Translations under genes and position numbers: made by a program
Shown: positions 23,166-34,499 of the stretch, one piece after another
How the letters are laid out: each line of letters starts with the position of its first letter
Position numbering within the stretch: position 1 is the first letter of the stretch
From: Pogonophryne albipinna
Lineage: Eukaryota > Chordata > Actinopteri > Perciformes > Artedidraconidae
Assembly: GCA_028583405.1 (NCBI GenBank)
Contig: JAPTMU010000291.1
Coordinates: 202,980-266,979 of the forward strand
Direction of reading: 5' to 3'
DNA length: 64,000 bases
Notes under the pieces: model-generated
What the model saw: the letters and a program-made list of their open reading frames with translations, nothing else
Database searches by the model: none
Told to the model about the DNA's origin: nothing

Positions 23166-23460
23166 ACGATCAATCAATCAATGAATCAATGTTTATTTAT
23201 ATAGCCCAATATCACAAATGTTACATTTGTCTCAGTGGACTTCACAGTTTGTACAGAATATCAGTATGACAATACAACACCCTCTGTCCTTAGACCCTCA
23301 CATCGTACAAGGAAAAACTTCCAGAGAAAACCCACAGTTTAAAGGGGAACATGGGAGAAACCTCAGGGAGAGCAACAGAGGAGGGATCCCTCTCCCAGGA
23401 CGGACAGACGTGCAATAGATGCCGTGTGTAAATTGAAGAGATAATACATTTACAATATAG
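23166..23460 (-). repeat. LINE 3'-tail repeat, GATT-tailed (copy 2)
   Basis: Reverse-orientation copy of 12455-12752, starting ATCAATCAATCAATGAATCA. It abuts the C-terminal end of the ZBED hAT gene; the insertion or an associated deletion removed the left end of that hAT. Confidence 0.85.
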
Positions 23461-23499
23461 GTAGACCAATGTAGACCAACGATAACTTCTGTCAGCTAT

Positions 23500-26094
23500 C
23501 CTACTTGCTCAAGGCTAGGCAGATGGACTGGGGTACTGGGGACTGGTAAATCAACATATCAGCCTTTTCTGGTAGTATGCGTGATCTTTCTGGGCAAAGT
23601 GTATCTCCAGCAGTGGAGAAAACCCTCTCACTAGGGGTTGAGGAAGCCTGCACACACAAATATGAAAAGGACACCTCTAAGAGCATAGGATTATTTTGTT
23701 CCACCACCAGGCAGCAGGGTCATCAGATGTCATTGTTGGTGGCATGTCTTGGTACATCTTCAGCTCTCTGTCAGTCTGGTGTTGGGTGGACATGGTGCTG
23801 GTTGATAAGTTATTTATCTTCAGGTTGTCTTCAGCAGCAAAAAGCTCCTCAAGCGGAGTCATTTTAGCCCTCTTGCTGCTGCAGGGAGGTGGCTGCTCCT
23901 GCTCTTCCTCACTCTCCTCTCCATCTTCTTCCTCCTCATTCTCTCTTTGACTGCTGCTGTGTTACACCATCTTCACCACGGTCCTGTTCTGTTGGCTGTT
24001 CAGACTCAGTCAGCTTTCCTACCATCACCATCTCCTTGATCCGGTCCCAGACAGTGCTGTGCTCCACATGGTGTTTGAAACGAGGGTCTAATGCAGTGGC
24101 CTCTTCAAGAAAGTTTCTGATGCCATCAGTTTGGTACCGCTTGGAAAGATTTCCCCAGACAGCCTGCTTCAGGCTGGACACCAACACTGCGTCTCCCTCT
24201 TCAACAGTGAAACAGCTTCTCAAGCCTTCGGAGAATTGGAAGGATCTGACCGCAAGTGGGGCTCTTTTCAGAGGAAACACAGAGTGTGGATGTGTATAAG
24301 ACTTTCATCAGATGGATGAAGTCCTCTGTCAGTCGAGCAAGTCGGTCCCTCTCCATTGGCTTTCTCAGACGCTGATCGAGGCTGGCTGCTTGAATGGCAG
24401 GATATCGCTCAAGGAATCGTTCCAACATCATGTAGAGGGAATTCCAACGAGTTCTCACATCAAGAATTAGAGAGTGTTGTGGCAGATCTATAACACAAAA
24501 AAGAAAATCTGATTGAGAAATGTGATTATTTTTTGAACAGTTTTATTTCTATTCTACGTGTATGTGTTTTAAATGCATTTTAAATATGCATTGTTTGTGT
24601 TTGCTCTGTGACAAACAATAAAGTTATCTTGTCTCATGATGAATCATGATCATCTATATAAGAAGATTCAGTTTTTATAAGATCTATATAATGTTTCTTG
24701 CATTGTGTTAACAAATTAAGACCTTCAAAATGTACATAATGCACTAATGAGCTGTCGTATAGAATGGTCAAATGAAGTAATCTGAGGGTTGCTTACTTAG
24801 GAGTTGTTGCTTTCCCATGGATGAACGCTTCATCCAGACGACAACATCCCTGATCTTTGCTGTCCATTTTGTCACCGATGCCAGAGAATAGACACTTTGT
24901 GCACCAAGATTGAGTGTGTGTGCAAAACAGCCTAGCTTTATGAAATGTAGCCTTTTTATGGCCACATCCATGTTCGCTGCATTATCAACCGTGACAGCCG
25001 CTATTTTATTGATAATGCCAAATTCTTGCAGAATTTCTCCAATTTCTTCAGCCACCACTTGTCCTGTTTGGGCTGTGTAGATGGCTTTTGTTCTGAGAAC
25101 TTTTTGTCTCATCTTTCCCTCAATGATATAGTGAGCTGTCACTGTAAGGTAATGGTCTTGTGAAATGCTTGTCCAGTCGTCGCTGGTTATGGCAACTTTG
25201 CTAACACCACTTAGCTCAAATACAATGTTTGATTTTTCCTCCTTATACCAGGCAGGAATCAATTCATTGCTTAAGCTATCTCTGGAAGGAGGCGTGTACT
25301 TTGGATTTAGGGCCTTGGTCATTTCCCTGCAAAAAAAGATTCAACAGTTTTATAACAGTACCTGGCTTTTACTACCCTATCGTCACACTTTTTTTTAACC
25401 TTGCCTACCTAAATGACGGAGCTTCGACAACCGAGAAGGGATGTAGCCCTTTGACAACAAATGCTGTTACCGCTCTGTGAAACTCCTCCGTTTTTTCTTT
25501 GGTCAGCTTTCCTTTTATTGCCAAAGAGAACGGTGTGTCGCGGCGAGCTGTACCTTGCACTTCTGGACATGCAAGTGGCGGGTCCGGGGTGCTAGTGCTG
25601 GCTATTGATGCCATACTCGGGCTCGGAGACCGCAAGCCACTAAAGACTGTACATTCTTTTATCTCGATGCCGTGCTGTCTTAAATGTTTGCTTAAATTTG
25701 AAGTGCAACCTGACGAACAAGCTATTAGCTTGCCACAGGCATTGCATTGTGCCTTTCTCTTTTTGTGTGTAGTGGAGCCACACTTTTGAGCGTTTACCAT
25801 GATCCATCTTTGGTGTTATGAAGTGACTGAGCCGTGGATGGGGTATGTAAACAAATCAAATCACACGCTGCTGTTCCGTTGATGCGTGACATTGTCACGT
25901 TACTACAGGTCCTTACAGATAGCTACGTAGCCTTAGCCTACATCCGTGCAGATATGTAGGCTTTCTAAAGGGTTAGTCTACCGCGTTTAGGAACCGTTAA
26001 GCAGAACCGAAATTGTGTATTTTGTATGGGTACCCGGTACCCGGCATTTTCTTATCGGTTCTCATCTGGAACCGAGTTTCGGTTGCCAACCCTA
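23500..26094 (-). mobile_element. ZBED1-like hAT transposon, left end lost
   Basis: Its right end, inverted, reads TAGGGTTGGCAACCGAAACT at 26094. The coding region runs on the minus strand to the dimerisation domain near 23550. The left TIR is missing where the LINE tail begins, so no target duplication can be checked. Confidence 0.75.
23501..25800 (-). pseudogene. ZBED1-like hAT transposase, three exons, frameshifted
   Basis: Exon 1 (25409-25800) has a BED finger (CNACGKLIACSSGCTSNLSKHLRQH). A 82-base intron, GT at 25408 and AG at 25327, joins EAPSF to REMTKALNPKY in frame. Exon 2 (24797-25326) has the core: SDDWTS, TVDNAANMD and LGCFAHTLNL. A 309-base intron (24488-24796) joins KQQLL to LPQHSLILDVRTRWNSLYMM in frame. 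Exon 3 continues through AVWGNLSKRYQ and ALDPRF and ends in the hAT dimerisation motif ASSTPSERVFSTAGDTL at 23620-23680. Frameshifts near 24212, 23940 and 23700 disable it. The Asp/Asp/Glu core parts seen suggest it was once functional. Confidence 0.8.
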
Positions 26095-26269
26095 GCAGGC
26101 ATGCAGGTCTGTCAGGGAACTGAACAACAGGAAGGGGTGAGCCCTGGTTGGGATGGAGCAGGAAACTCAGGCTGACAGGTAAAGAAGGAGCTGGGCTAGT
26201 GTATATATAGAGCCTCATCTTATTAGATAGTTAGAGGTAGATGGGTAGAAGATGAAGATAAACCTTTTT

Positions 26270-26580
26270 AATAAACCCAAGGGGAAATGCAGGTGTTTAC
26301 TCAGTTACATTCTCTACAATACACACACATGCACAGGATATTACCTATACATATCACATCTAAATAAATGTACATAGATACATATACAAACGCTGCCAGT
26401 CTGTCAGGCGCCAGGGAGCAGTTCGGGGTACAGTGCCTTGCTCAAGGGTGAACTGGCACCTCTCCAGCAATCACTCCATCCTCCATGTTATCTTGGTGTG
26501 ATCGGGACTTGAATCGGCGAACCCATTAGTTCCCAAGCCAAGTCCCTACAGAGTGAGCCACTGCTACCTGGGTGATGCAG
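26270..26580 (-). repeat. tRNA-derived SINE
   Basis: On the minus strand, a polymerase III A-box-like AGTGGCTCACTCTGTAGGGA is followed about 30 bases later by a B-box-like GATTCAAGTCCC. The body continues with GGTGCCAGTTCACCCTTGAG and ends in the L2-type tail ATTTCCCCTTGGGTTTATTA near 26280. This is a teleost tRNA-head SINE. Confidence 0.7.
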
Positions 26581-26967
26581 TTGAAGAGGCTCAAACCGAG
26601 AGGTCACAGCATTGATTAGTTTCAATAAGGCTTAATATATTTATTCCAGGGTAACCATCCAGTGAAGGTACCCAAAAAGTTCAATTGGGCGAAGGGAGGA
26701 ACCCTTCCTACACCACAGCTCCTGTAACATAGAACATCTGTAATACATTATATTGCCCCTGAGGCAGATTCTTAGCTTGCATGTTTTAGCCTTAAGCAGA
26801 GAAAGGGAGAGGAAGTTAGTGTTTGCAGGTGCTGAGGCCATCAAATGGATTTAAGAAAATGACGATGGGAAGCCTGGGGAATGGAGAATGTGGAGGAAGA
26901 GGAGGGACAAACTGGGACAATACCAACTAGAAAAATATCAGTGACTACATGACATTATATTTCTGTT

Positions 26968-27060
26968 AGCTGACGCTTTTATCCAAAGCGACTTACAATA
27001 AGTGCATTCAACCATTCTTTGTTTACAAAGAGCAGTCGAAACAGGTACGTTTTCAGCCTG
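26968..27060. repeat. Teleost interspersed repeat fragment
   Basis: The segment AGCTGACGCTTTTATCCAAA, GCGACTTACAATAAGTGCAT is a common dispersed fish sequence. Edges are unclear. Confidence 0.5.
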
Positions 27061-28126
27061 AAACGGAATTGGTGAAGCCTCTCTGTCATCAATACACAAA
27101 AAACATCAGTAATGTAATTACTTTAATTTAATTTAGATAGAGAATTTATCAGAGAAGGGACAAACTGAGTAGTTAACACTACATGACTCAATTGTGGACA
27201 CTTTTCAATCAGATTTAAAGACGGACTTACAGGAGCATAAAGGAACTGACGGTAGGGCTCAGAGTCTGGCAGGCCTGTACACAGCTCTGCAGCAGTGAAC
27301 TGTTGGGACAAATCCTCACTTATTCTGCTCGTTTGAGCGCTGTGCCCTTTCGCCCTGCCAGAGGTGATGTCTTTGTTAAAGGGCAGGTTTCATTAATATT
27401 GAAACAAAGTCATTGCTGGCAAAGATTAAAAACCCAAGGAAAGGATAAATACGCTTTGTTTAATAATTCAGCAAATGAATAATTCAGCTGTGTGAAACAG
27501 GAGGCTATCTAATGTGGAAATTATGAATGTCTTTATTTGTCTATTTTCAATTTCAGGCAGCAGGTTTTCCTGCACAGCGTGCGGTTGACATGTGATTTGA
27601 CAAACCTTTGGAAGGTTTTGCATTATATAACTAGCACACTGGAATGTTTTGAAGCCAGGCATCAAACCGGTATAGAAGGCAGGGAGAGATTCCCTAATTA
27701 ACCCAAAGATTTAATCTGGGGGCTTGGAATCTTGGATAGATCACAAAAAACGCCCTCCTGTTTGCATGATCCGTCCATGTATACCGCCTTTTACTCCCAA
27801 CACTGGTTTTCAAAAATATCTCAAGTACTTCCCATGTGGTAACACCTGTAACTTATTGTGTGTATGTGTGTGAGTATGTGTGTTTGAAGTCAGAGATTTA
27901 GCGAGCTGCTGAGCATTTTACAAGTCTTACACTAACTCTAGAATATAGGTCACATCTAACACTTGGTTACAGCAAAGCCTGGGCTAATAAGGCAGTTGCC
28001 ATGGAAACCACTGTCTTCTTCATGCAAGTGTTATTGTACTGTGTGGCAATTCATGACAGCAATATTTCTCAGTGTTAATGTTAGCAAACATTGCCATATA
28101 ATGTATTCAAGTCAAAATGTATTAAC
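27061..28126. other. No recognised gene
   Basis: Only short frames and ordinary composition, with a brief GT-rich patch at 27859-27885. Nothing supportable. Confidence 0.5.
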
Positions 28127-28439
28127 TAGGGCTGTCAGTCGATTAAAATATTTAATCGCGATTAATCGCATGATTGTCCATAGTTAATCGCACATTTTTT
28201 ATCTGTTCTAAATGTGCCTTAGAGGAATATTTTTCAAGTTTTTAATACTCTTATCAACATATGAGTGGACAAATATGCTTTATGCAAATGTTTATTATCA
28301 TTTGAACAATGACAAATATTCTCATGAATATTAAACACAACAACCTCTGAACATTACAAATATTCGCCTCAATTCAACCTGCACCTCTCTCATACAATAA
28401 TACAATACAAAGTATGTGTGTGTGTGTGTGTGGCCTAGC

Positions 28440-28600
28440 ATTCCTATACTTGTGGGGACCAACATCTGTTTACACAGTCACGTGTGGGGACTCGCCTCCC
28501 TTATGGGGACAAAATGAGGGGAATCATTAATTTTAGGGTGAAGACTTGGTTAGGTTTAGGATTAGGGTTAGGGTAAGGGTTAGGTTAGGTAAAAGCCACC
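28440..28600. repeat. GTGGGGAC repeat with telomere-like tract
   Basis: Contains CTTGTGGGGACC, GTGTGGGGACTC and TTATGGGGAC boxes followed by TTAGGGTTAGGGTAAGGGTT at about 28562-28585. The tract is too short for a telomere and sits in a common vertebrate dispersed repeat. Confidence 0.6.
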
Positions 28601-29739
28601 AGATCTCCCCATGTCGACCGACGACTTCATGGTTATATAGAGATCCAAGGAAGGGCACGGGCCATAGATTGCGTGTCGGCTCTTATTTTAGCGTGGAATC
28701 ATGACTGAGTCATAAATATGAAAGGTGTAAAGTAGACAGGGTAATTTAAGCTTGAAGGACAGAGACACGGAGGAGGTTAGCGGTGGTTACCGCGGATGCC
28801 TCCCCTTGCCGCAATGGCCGTATCTGTTTTTAACCCGTTTCCATTCGTCATTCCCAAAGGAGCTCGATCAGGAAAGGGGTCGGAAAAAGAGCAGAATGAA
28901 AAAGTGTGGAGAGAATGTGGTTTAGGATTAGGCAAGGAGCCAGAGTGGTTAAGATTAGTGGTCAAACTAAGGGAAAGATGGTCTATTAATTGATGGATAT
29001 TACATTTATGTTTAGGTATCTGAGTCCAACTGGTTAAGTTTAGGGGTCAGATTAAAGGTCAGGTGCTAGATCTACTGCTGAATAAAATAGAAGATTATTT
29101 TTCAAATAAAGTGATCCGAAAATTGTGTTTATCTGAAAGTTGCAACTCCCATAATTAGTAGCTTAAAAACAGAAGGAGTACGATGTGTGGAGCAAATGGT
29201 CACATAATATATATCATGTGTATATATATATAGATATTTTTATTATTTTTAGCAATGTCGTGTTTCTGCTTGTGTTCTCAGCATTAGTCTTCTTAGCTTA
29301 GTATGTCGAAAACCTTTTCTAAATATATTTTTTTCCAAAAGAAAAAAACACAAACTCCAATTATTATTAATGTTTTAATATTAATCCAAACGAGATAAGA
29401 GAAAGGAGAAAGGACTTCAGTATTAGGTATAATCCCGTTGTCAGTCGACAGTAGGATTTTAAACCTTGTTTATTCTCATTGATTCCCTAAAATCTCTCTT
29501 TTTTTTTAAAAATGTTTACATTTTTATTTTAAACATTTTTGAACATCCATATTTGAAAAACTTTTTGAACATTGTTCAACAGAAAGGAGATACATTTTAA
29601 GTAGGAACATTGATATAGCTAAAAAACAGCTAAACATATATATGGTAATTTAGAGGCCGAAGATCGGTCATGTACTTCTTTTTGGGTTTCGTCTCAGGTC
29701 AACTGTTTTCTTGTTTAAAGCCTCAAAGACCCAGGGAAG

Positions 29740-30230
29740 AACTCCAATGGTCCCACATCTTCCTTGCTGTATCCAAGGCCCAGTAAATCTGGTCCCTTCC
29801 AGTGAAGAAATCCCTCCCACTAAGTTTTGTTATATGACCCGGGATTCGTTCGATGAGTGTGTTCAAACCTGTAATGTTCTTGATTGTTGCGAGTGGCAGT
29901 TTTGGGGAGTAGTTGATGCTAGGAATATGTATGGTCGCGTTAGGGAAAGTATCTCTAGCCGAAGACAGTCAGTAAATGGGCCAGATTGTTTTCCAGGATG
30001 GCAGTGTTGTCTTTGTTTCGGTCATTGAGACCGAAACAAAGAAGGACTTTTTTGACATCCCCGGATGTTGGGGTCTTGTGTTTAATAAGGTAGATAGCCT
30101 GGAACAAATCTTCTCCCGGGTAACTGTCAACCTGTATTTTCGTGTTGTTGATCGGTGGAAGGCGGGAGATATTGAAAGCCCCAATAATCAGGACTTCCCG
30201 GCTAGGGGTTAGAGCCCAGTTCTCCTTTTT
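29740..30230 (-). pseudogene. SGNH/GDSL-like domain of a retroelement
   Basis: The minus frame reads EVLIIGAFNISRLPP (block I, where GDS would be expected but GAF is found), QVDSYPGEDLFQA, then KKVLLCFGLNDRNKDN (a G-x-N-D block), IHIPSINYSPKLP and GRDQIYWALDTA (the late H/D-x-x-H position, here Y-W). One in-frame TAG follows TVFG near 29962. The order matches SGNH hydrolase-like domains found in some fish retroelement first ORFs. Loss of the nucleophile Ser suggests it is dead. Its element identity is not certain; an L2 3' tail in the same orientation begins at 30785. Confidence 0.5.
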
Positions 30231-30490
30231 GTTTCCACGATGTTCGTGCCGTGTGGCCAGATTTTTTGGAGGGGTGGGAGGAAGATTGAAGTCCTCCGTT
30301 GTAAGAGGCCTAGAGCGTTCTGGTGGTGAGAAGGGGTATCATTGAAATCCCGTCCCTCGGACGGCGAATGGTTGGGATTCGGGGTATGGTGGGAGATAGA
30401 TCGCGGCCTTGGGACACCACTTCAACAGTTATTGATTGTGCTTCAATCGTAGAGGAAAAGCCGGTAGTAGGCAAAACAACGGGCGTTAGT

Positions 30491-30785
30491 AAGGCAAGGC
30501 AAGGCAATTTATTTGTATAGCACAATTCATACAGTAATGCAATTCAAAGTGCTTTACAGGATCAAACAGAGAAAACACAATACATTGAGAAGAAATACAA
30601 AACACACAAAATAATTAATTAAAAGAAAGAAAACTATGTTTAACAGTTCGAAAATTAGAACATTTAAATTTGAAAAGCCATATTAAAAAGAAATGTTTTT
30701 AGACCTGATTTAAATGATTCTAAAGTGCTAGCCATTCTCAGAAGTTCTGGGAGTTTGTTCCATGCATTAGGAGCATAGATGCGAG
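30491..30785 (-). mobile_element. 5'-truncated L2 LINE, 3' end
   Basis: The minus strand encodes IYAPNAWNKLPELLRMASTL and then FKSGLKTFLFNMAFQI before a stop, the C-terminus of an L2 protein. A 3' UTR follows, with GTGCTATACAAATAAATTGC and GCCTT repeats at 30491-30508. Only about 300 bases remain. Confidence 0.8.
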
Positions 30786-31111
30786 GTATTTTAAACTCGA
30801 TGCGCTCTCACACTACGGGGCGGCCGAGGACAAAAAATACACATGCATTAATCGCGTTAAAATAATTAGTGGCGTTAACTTTTTTTTTGCGTTAACGCGT
30901 TAGCGTTATTAACGCGTTAACTTGACAGCCCTAGTATTAACCTGTTAAGCCCCATTCCCCCGCGGGCAGGGGAAAAATCGCAACATCTGCAAAAAACAGC
31001 GTCTGAGGGCTTCTTAACATTTAAAAACCTATTAATGTGTCATACCCACTTAACGGGAAGAAACTCAGCTATCAGACAATATTAACAATTTTTATCAAAA
31101 CGAAACATCAA

Positions 31112-31185
31112 TCAATCAATCAATGTTTATTTATATAGCCCAATATCACAAATGTTACATTTGTCTCAGTGGTCTTCACAGTGTG
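31112..31185 (-). repeat. LINE 3'-tail repeat, GATT-tailed (copy 3, short)
   Basis: Starts ATCAATCAATCAATCAATGT and matches the first 75 bases of the copy at 23166. Confidence 0.85.
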
Positions 31186-31334
31186 GAACATAAGGGTAAT
31201 AACAAAGGCTCTGAATTAGCCCTGAGCGAAAATATGCTAGCACACTTAGCACAGAACTCACGTGAAAATACCCTTATTACTTATCGTATCTGCACAAACA
31301 AGATCTGATCAAAAGTTGTCTTCAATGGCATTAA

Positions 31335-32159
31335 CACTAGAGCCGCCAGAGGTCGCTGTATACCTAAAACCGCCAACGGGTAAAATGTACCCGCTATTGA
31401 TTTGCAAGGTACAATGTTCTTTATTTATCATACAGAACAGTGAGTTTTGATCGCACAGGGATGAAACTTATACCAATAGAATCTGTGGACTCTCAGCTTT
31501 TCATATGATATAGTTTGTGCAGATCGCATGAAGTATAACATATTGCTACCAGTGCTGATTTAAATGCTTGGTGTTAGACTTGTGTTTTGTTTAGGTACAC
31601 ATCTCTCTATCTCTCTCTCTATCTATCTATAACTATCTATCGATCCATCTGTAATGTTCTGTTCTATGGACATATAATTGTCTACATAAACAGACGACGC
31701 GGACTACTTCTCTCATTCCGAGAGTCCATCTTTATTCAATTGGCACATAACCTGCACACATGCATTACGTCCTCAACGTGAGCTCAGTCATCCAAGATCT
31801 TGTATTCTCCAAGATGTTACACCATCTATAACTATCTATCTCTCTCTCTATCTATCTCTCTATCTATCTATAAGGAACCGCAGTAGACAAAAAGGCGTTG
31901 CTATAGCAACACGTCATGTTTACGCTGCATTTTCTATGAGGTAAATATTACCTGCTGGCGGATATGGGTATAAATGGCAATTATTTTGGCGATTTTTTCA
32001 ATCTGACTTCATATTGACAATTTTTAACAACAGAGGGTGCTATATAACACACTTTCAGGAAAAGTCACGGACTGGGAGACTTTAATATGTTATGGAAAAA
32101 AAGTTACATACAATCAAAAAACAGCTGCGGGTCAAATTTACCCGTTGGCGGTTCTAGTG
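31335..32159. mobile_element. piggyBac-like MITE with TTAA duplication
   Basis: Left end CACTAGAGCCGCCAGAGGTC; right end, inverted, CACTAGAACCGCCAACGGGT. Both are flanked by TTAA (31331-31334, 32160-32163). A second AAACCGCCAACGGGTAAAAT motif 32 bases inside the left end copies the right terminus. There is no transposase. The internal sequence includes TCTA simple repeats (31600-31640, 31830-31872). The related locus at 41535-41555 lacks the insertion. Confidence 0.8.
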
Positions 32160-32445
32160 TTAAAACGATAAAAAATGCTGCTGAAGGTTAATCCATAGGT
32201 TAATCCAATGTGTCTGTCACTTTGAAATGAATTCTGATAATCCATCAGCAATAAACCTAGTTTTCAGATATTAGAGCGTAATATTTGGGCAAACTGCATG
32301 TGCATAGCTCTGACTTCTCAATGGTAAAGTGTGTGTGTATGTGGAAATTCCCCTTCGATTTTATTGGCTCTAACAGTTCAAACGAGATGTCAATCATCAA
32401 AATCGACCAATGGTGTTGTGCACCGTCAAAAGTGTTAGTAATCAT

Positions 32446-32896
32446 GTTTCATGTTTATGTGTTATTATTGCTCACTTCCTGTTTTGTTTGTTTCACGTCT
32501 CATTTCAGGTCCCTTGACTCACTTCCCTCATCAGTATCAGTCCCGCCCCTGATTGTGTTCACCTGTGTATGGTTGTTGAGTGTTTAAAGTCCCCAGTCTC
32601 CCAGCATTCAGTGTCAGTTCGTCTTGTCCTGTCCTCATGCCAGAACTCTGCCCATCACGGTTGCTCTTTTTGTTACCTGCCTTATTTATGCTTCTGAAAC
32701 TTATTGAAAGTTTAATTCCTCACGTTGTGAGCGATATTTTGTTGTATCTTTTTGGACCCTTTTTTGTTACCTCGTAAGAGTGTTTTTCTTTTGTATATAT
32801 TTTGTGGAAGAAATAAAGTATATTAATTATACTTTACCTCTGGCTCCCGGGTCGTGCATTTGAGTCCTTACCTTTGAGTATCCAAGTTCATAACAA
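32446..32896 (+). repeat. Possible solo LTR or polyadenylated repeat
   Basis: Begins TGTTTCATGTTTATG and ends CATAACA. It has an AATAAAG polyadenylation-like signal near 32813 and a GGCTCCCGGGTCGTGCATTT block near the end, a layout like fish Ty3/Gypsy LTRs. It interrupts the repeat family present at 40541-43763. No target duplication was found. Confidence 0.35.
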
Positions 32897-33114
32897 ATGG
32901 GTTCCAGAGAAACGGCAGATACACCCATATCTCCCCAGAGGTGTTTTTTTTTGCTAAACCTCTCTAAAAAGGTCAAATGTCACTTGTTTTGCATCAATCT
33001 TGATGACAGGGCACTTATCATTGCTTTGAGAAAAAAGATTATTAATTTACCCCTTTTAGAAGAGAAGTTATTTGTTCTGGGAATGTTATTTTCGAGCCTG
33101 AGAACCGAGGCCTG

Positions 33115-33630
33115 AGGCCTGTACTACTAAGCCGGTTCAACATAACTTCGATATGTTTGAGTTAGCCGGTTGGCCTAATCGAAAACATACGCGCTCTCGC
33201 TAAACGGTCCTACGACGCGAGTGTCCTATCTAGTTAGGTGCGCGTTAACATAAAGGGGCGGGGTTAGCAACATTTGACCAATCACAAACATGGACAAGCG
33301 TACTGACAGCGCAGCGCGTCATACTTCCTGAATGAAAAGTCAACTATAATATTAGACATATGAAGAAGTTAAACTTTAAACATCCATGACTTAAACACTT
33401 TATCCAGTATCAAAGCCTGCAAGGTTTTGCCGGCCGTCTTTCCTGCAACGGCAGTTTTTCTGTATTTCCTTTCTCCTGTAATATGACTTGATTGCTTTAA
33501 ACTCCGCACACTGAGCTCTGATTGGTCAGCAGGCAGTGCTTTCACTGAGTTGATCTCTTAGCCTGCAACCTAACCTGCTCCGGACCAGGCTAGCCGCTCA
33601 GCATAAGTTACCATGGAGATCTAGCCAGCT
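33115..33630. mobile_element. Harbinger-like MITE, left portion
   Basis: Starts GGCCTGTACTACTAAGCCGG, a widespread fish Harbinger-type terminus. Near 33609 it holds AAGTTACCATGGAGATCTAG, which normally lies close to the opposite end. The right TIR is missing because L2 sequence begins near 33630. Confidence 0.5.
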
Positions 33631-34499
33631 AAACTCCTCCTCAATGGCTCCAAATCCACCCTCAGCAAAACCCCCCAACCTGACAGTCACCATTGATGGC
33701 ACCCCTGTTTCCCCCTCCACCCAGGCACACAACCTTGGCGATATATTTGACCCCACCCTCTCCCTCGAGCCCCACATCCGTCAAGTTGTAAAAACCTCAT
33801 TTTTCCACCTCTGCAATATTGCCAAACTCCGGCCCTCTCTCACCCGCCCTGCAGCTGAGCGACTCATTCACGCCTTCATCTCCTCCCGCCTTGACTATTG
33901 CAACTCACTCCTCTACGGCATCAGCACTACATCCCTCAATAGACTCCAGCGTGTCCAGAATGCAGCCGCTAGACTTCTCACCCACAACAAATCATGGCAT
34001 CACATCACCCCGGTCCTCAAAGAACTCCACTGGCTCCCCGTTTCACACCGCATCCACTACAAACTCCTGGTCCTCACTTTCAAAGCCCTCCACCATCTGG
34101 CCCCCCCCTACCTCACTGACCTCCTCATCCTCTACCAACCACCCCGGTCCCTCAGATCCATCTCAGCTGGTTTGCTTTCCATCCCCAAGGCCAAACTCCG
34201 GAGCTTCGGGGACAGAGCCTTCTCTGTGGCAGCCCCGAAGCTCTGGAACTCCCTACCCAAATACCTCCGTGAGTCTGAGTCCCTCACCCTTTTCCAGTCC
34301 CGCCTCAAAACCCACCTCTTCAACTCTGTATCCATAAGCCCCCCACCCCCTCTCAATCAACTTCCTCCTGACTGCTTTTCTGTTTTGTTTTGTTTCTTTT
34401 TGGCTTTGTTTTTGTTTTGTTTGTCTACCCTCCCTCCCAAATGTAAAGCGTCTTTGGGTTCAAGAAAAGCGCTATAGAAATAAAATATATTATTATTAA
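33630..34499 (+). mobile_element. 5'-truncated L2 LINE (second family)
   Basis: Contains the C-terminal third of an L2 protein and ends with GCGCTATAGAAATAAAATAT followed by ATT repeats. It is more GC-rich than the element at 4383 and clearly a different L2 subfamily. Confidence 0.85.
33644..34477 (+). pseudogene. L2 LINE reverse transcriptase C-terminal region
   Basis: The frame starts inside the protein. LGDIFDPTLSLEPHIRQVVK, RLDYCNSLLYG, LQRVQNAAARLLT and LHWLPVSHRIHYKLLVLTFK are the conserved blocks after the catalytic YADD. The catalytic motifs and endonuclease are missing. It is open for 277 codons, with the last about 40 (Phe/Leu-rich) being 3' UTR. The Met at 33644 is not a natural start. 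Confidence 0.85.

Larger units (their letters stand above)
28127..30933. mobile_element. Non-autonomous hAT (TAGGGCTGTCA family) with internal insertions
   Basis: Left end TAGGGCTGTCAGTCGATTAA; right end, inverted, TAGGGCTGTCAAGTTAACGC. Exact target duplication GTATTAAC at 28119-28126 and 30934-30941. The first 300 and last 150 bases match the 949-base copy at 52788-53736 in reverse orientation. A segment of about 2.35 kb between the GT run (28413-28431) and 30786 is extra: a CTTGTGGGGACC repeat, an SGNH-like frame and an L2 tail. Confidence 0.9.
30941..33110. repeat. Dispersed repeat family related to 40541-43763
   Basis: The left part (30941-31330) matches 41095-41550 (for example GAATTAGCCC(T/C)GAGCGAAAA, TTACTTAT and GTCTTCAATGGCATTA). 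The right part (32900-33110) is the inverse of 40560-41000. Ends of the type CCTNTTAAGCCCC flanked by TAA suggest a PIF/Harbinger-like element with a 3-bp duplication. It is interrupted by a LINE tail, a piggyBac-like MITE and perhaps an LTR. Confidence 0.55.

Noticed and set aside
28560..28590. Interstitial telomere
   Set aside because: Only three or four imperfect TTAGGG-like units inside a common dispersed repeat.
33819..34337. 172-codon Ser/Pro-rich ORF
   Set aside because: Out-of-frame shadow of the truncated L2 reverse transcriptase.
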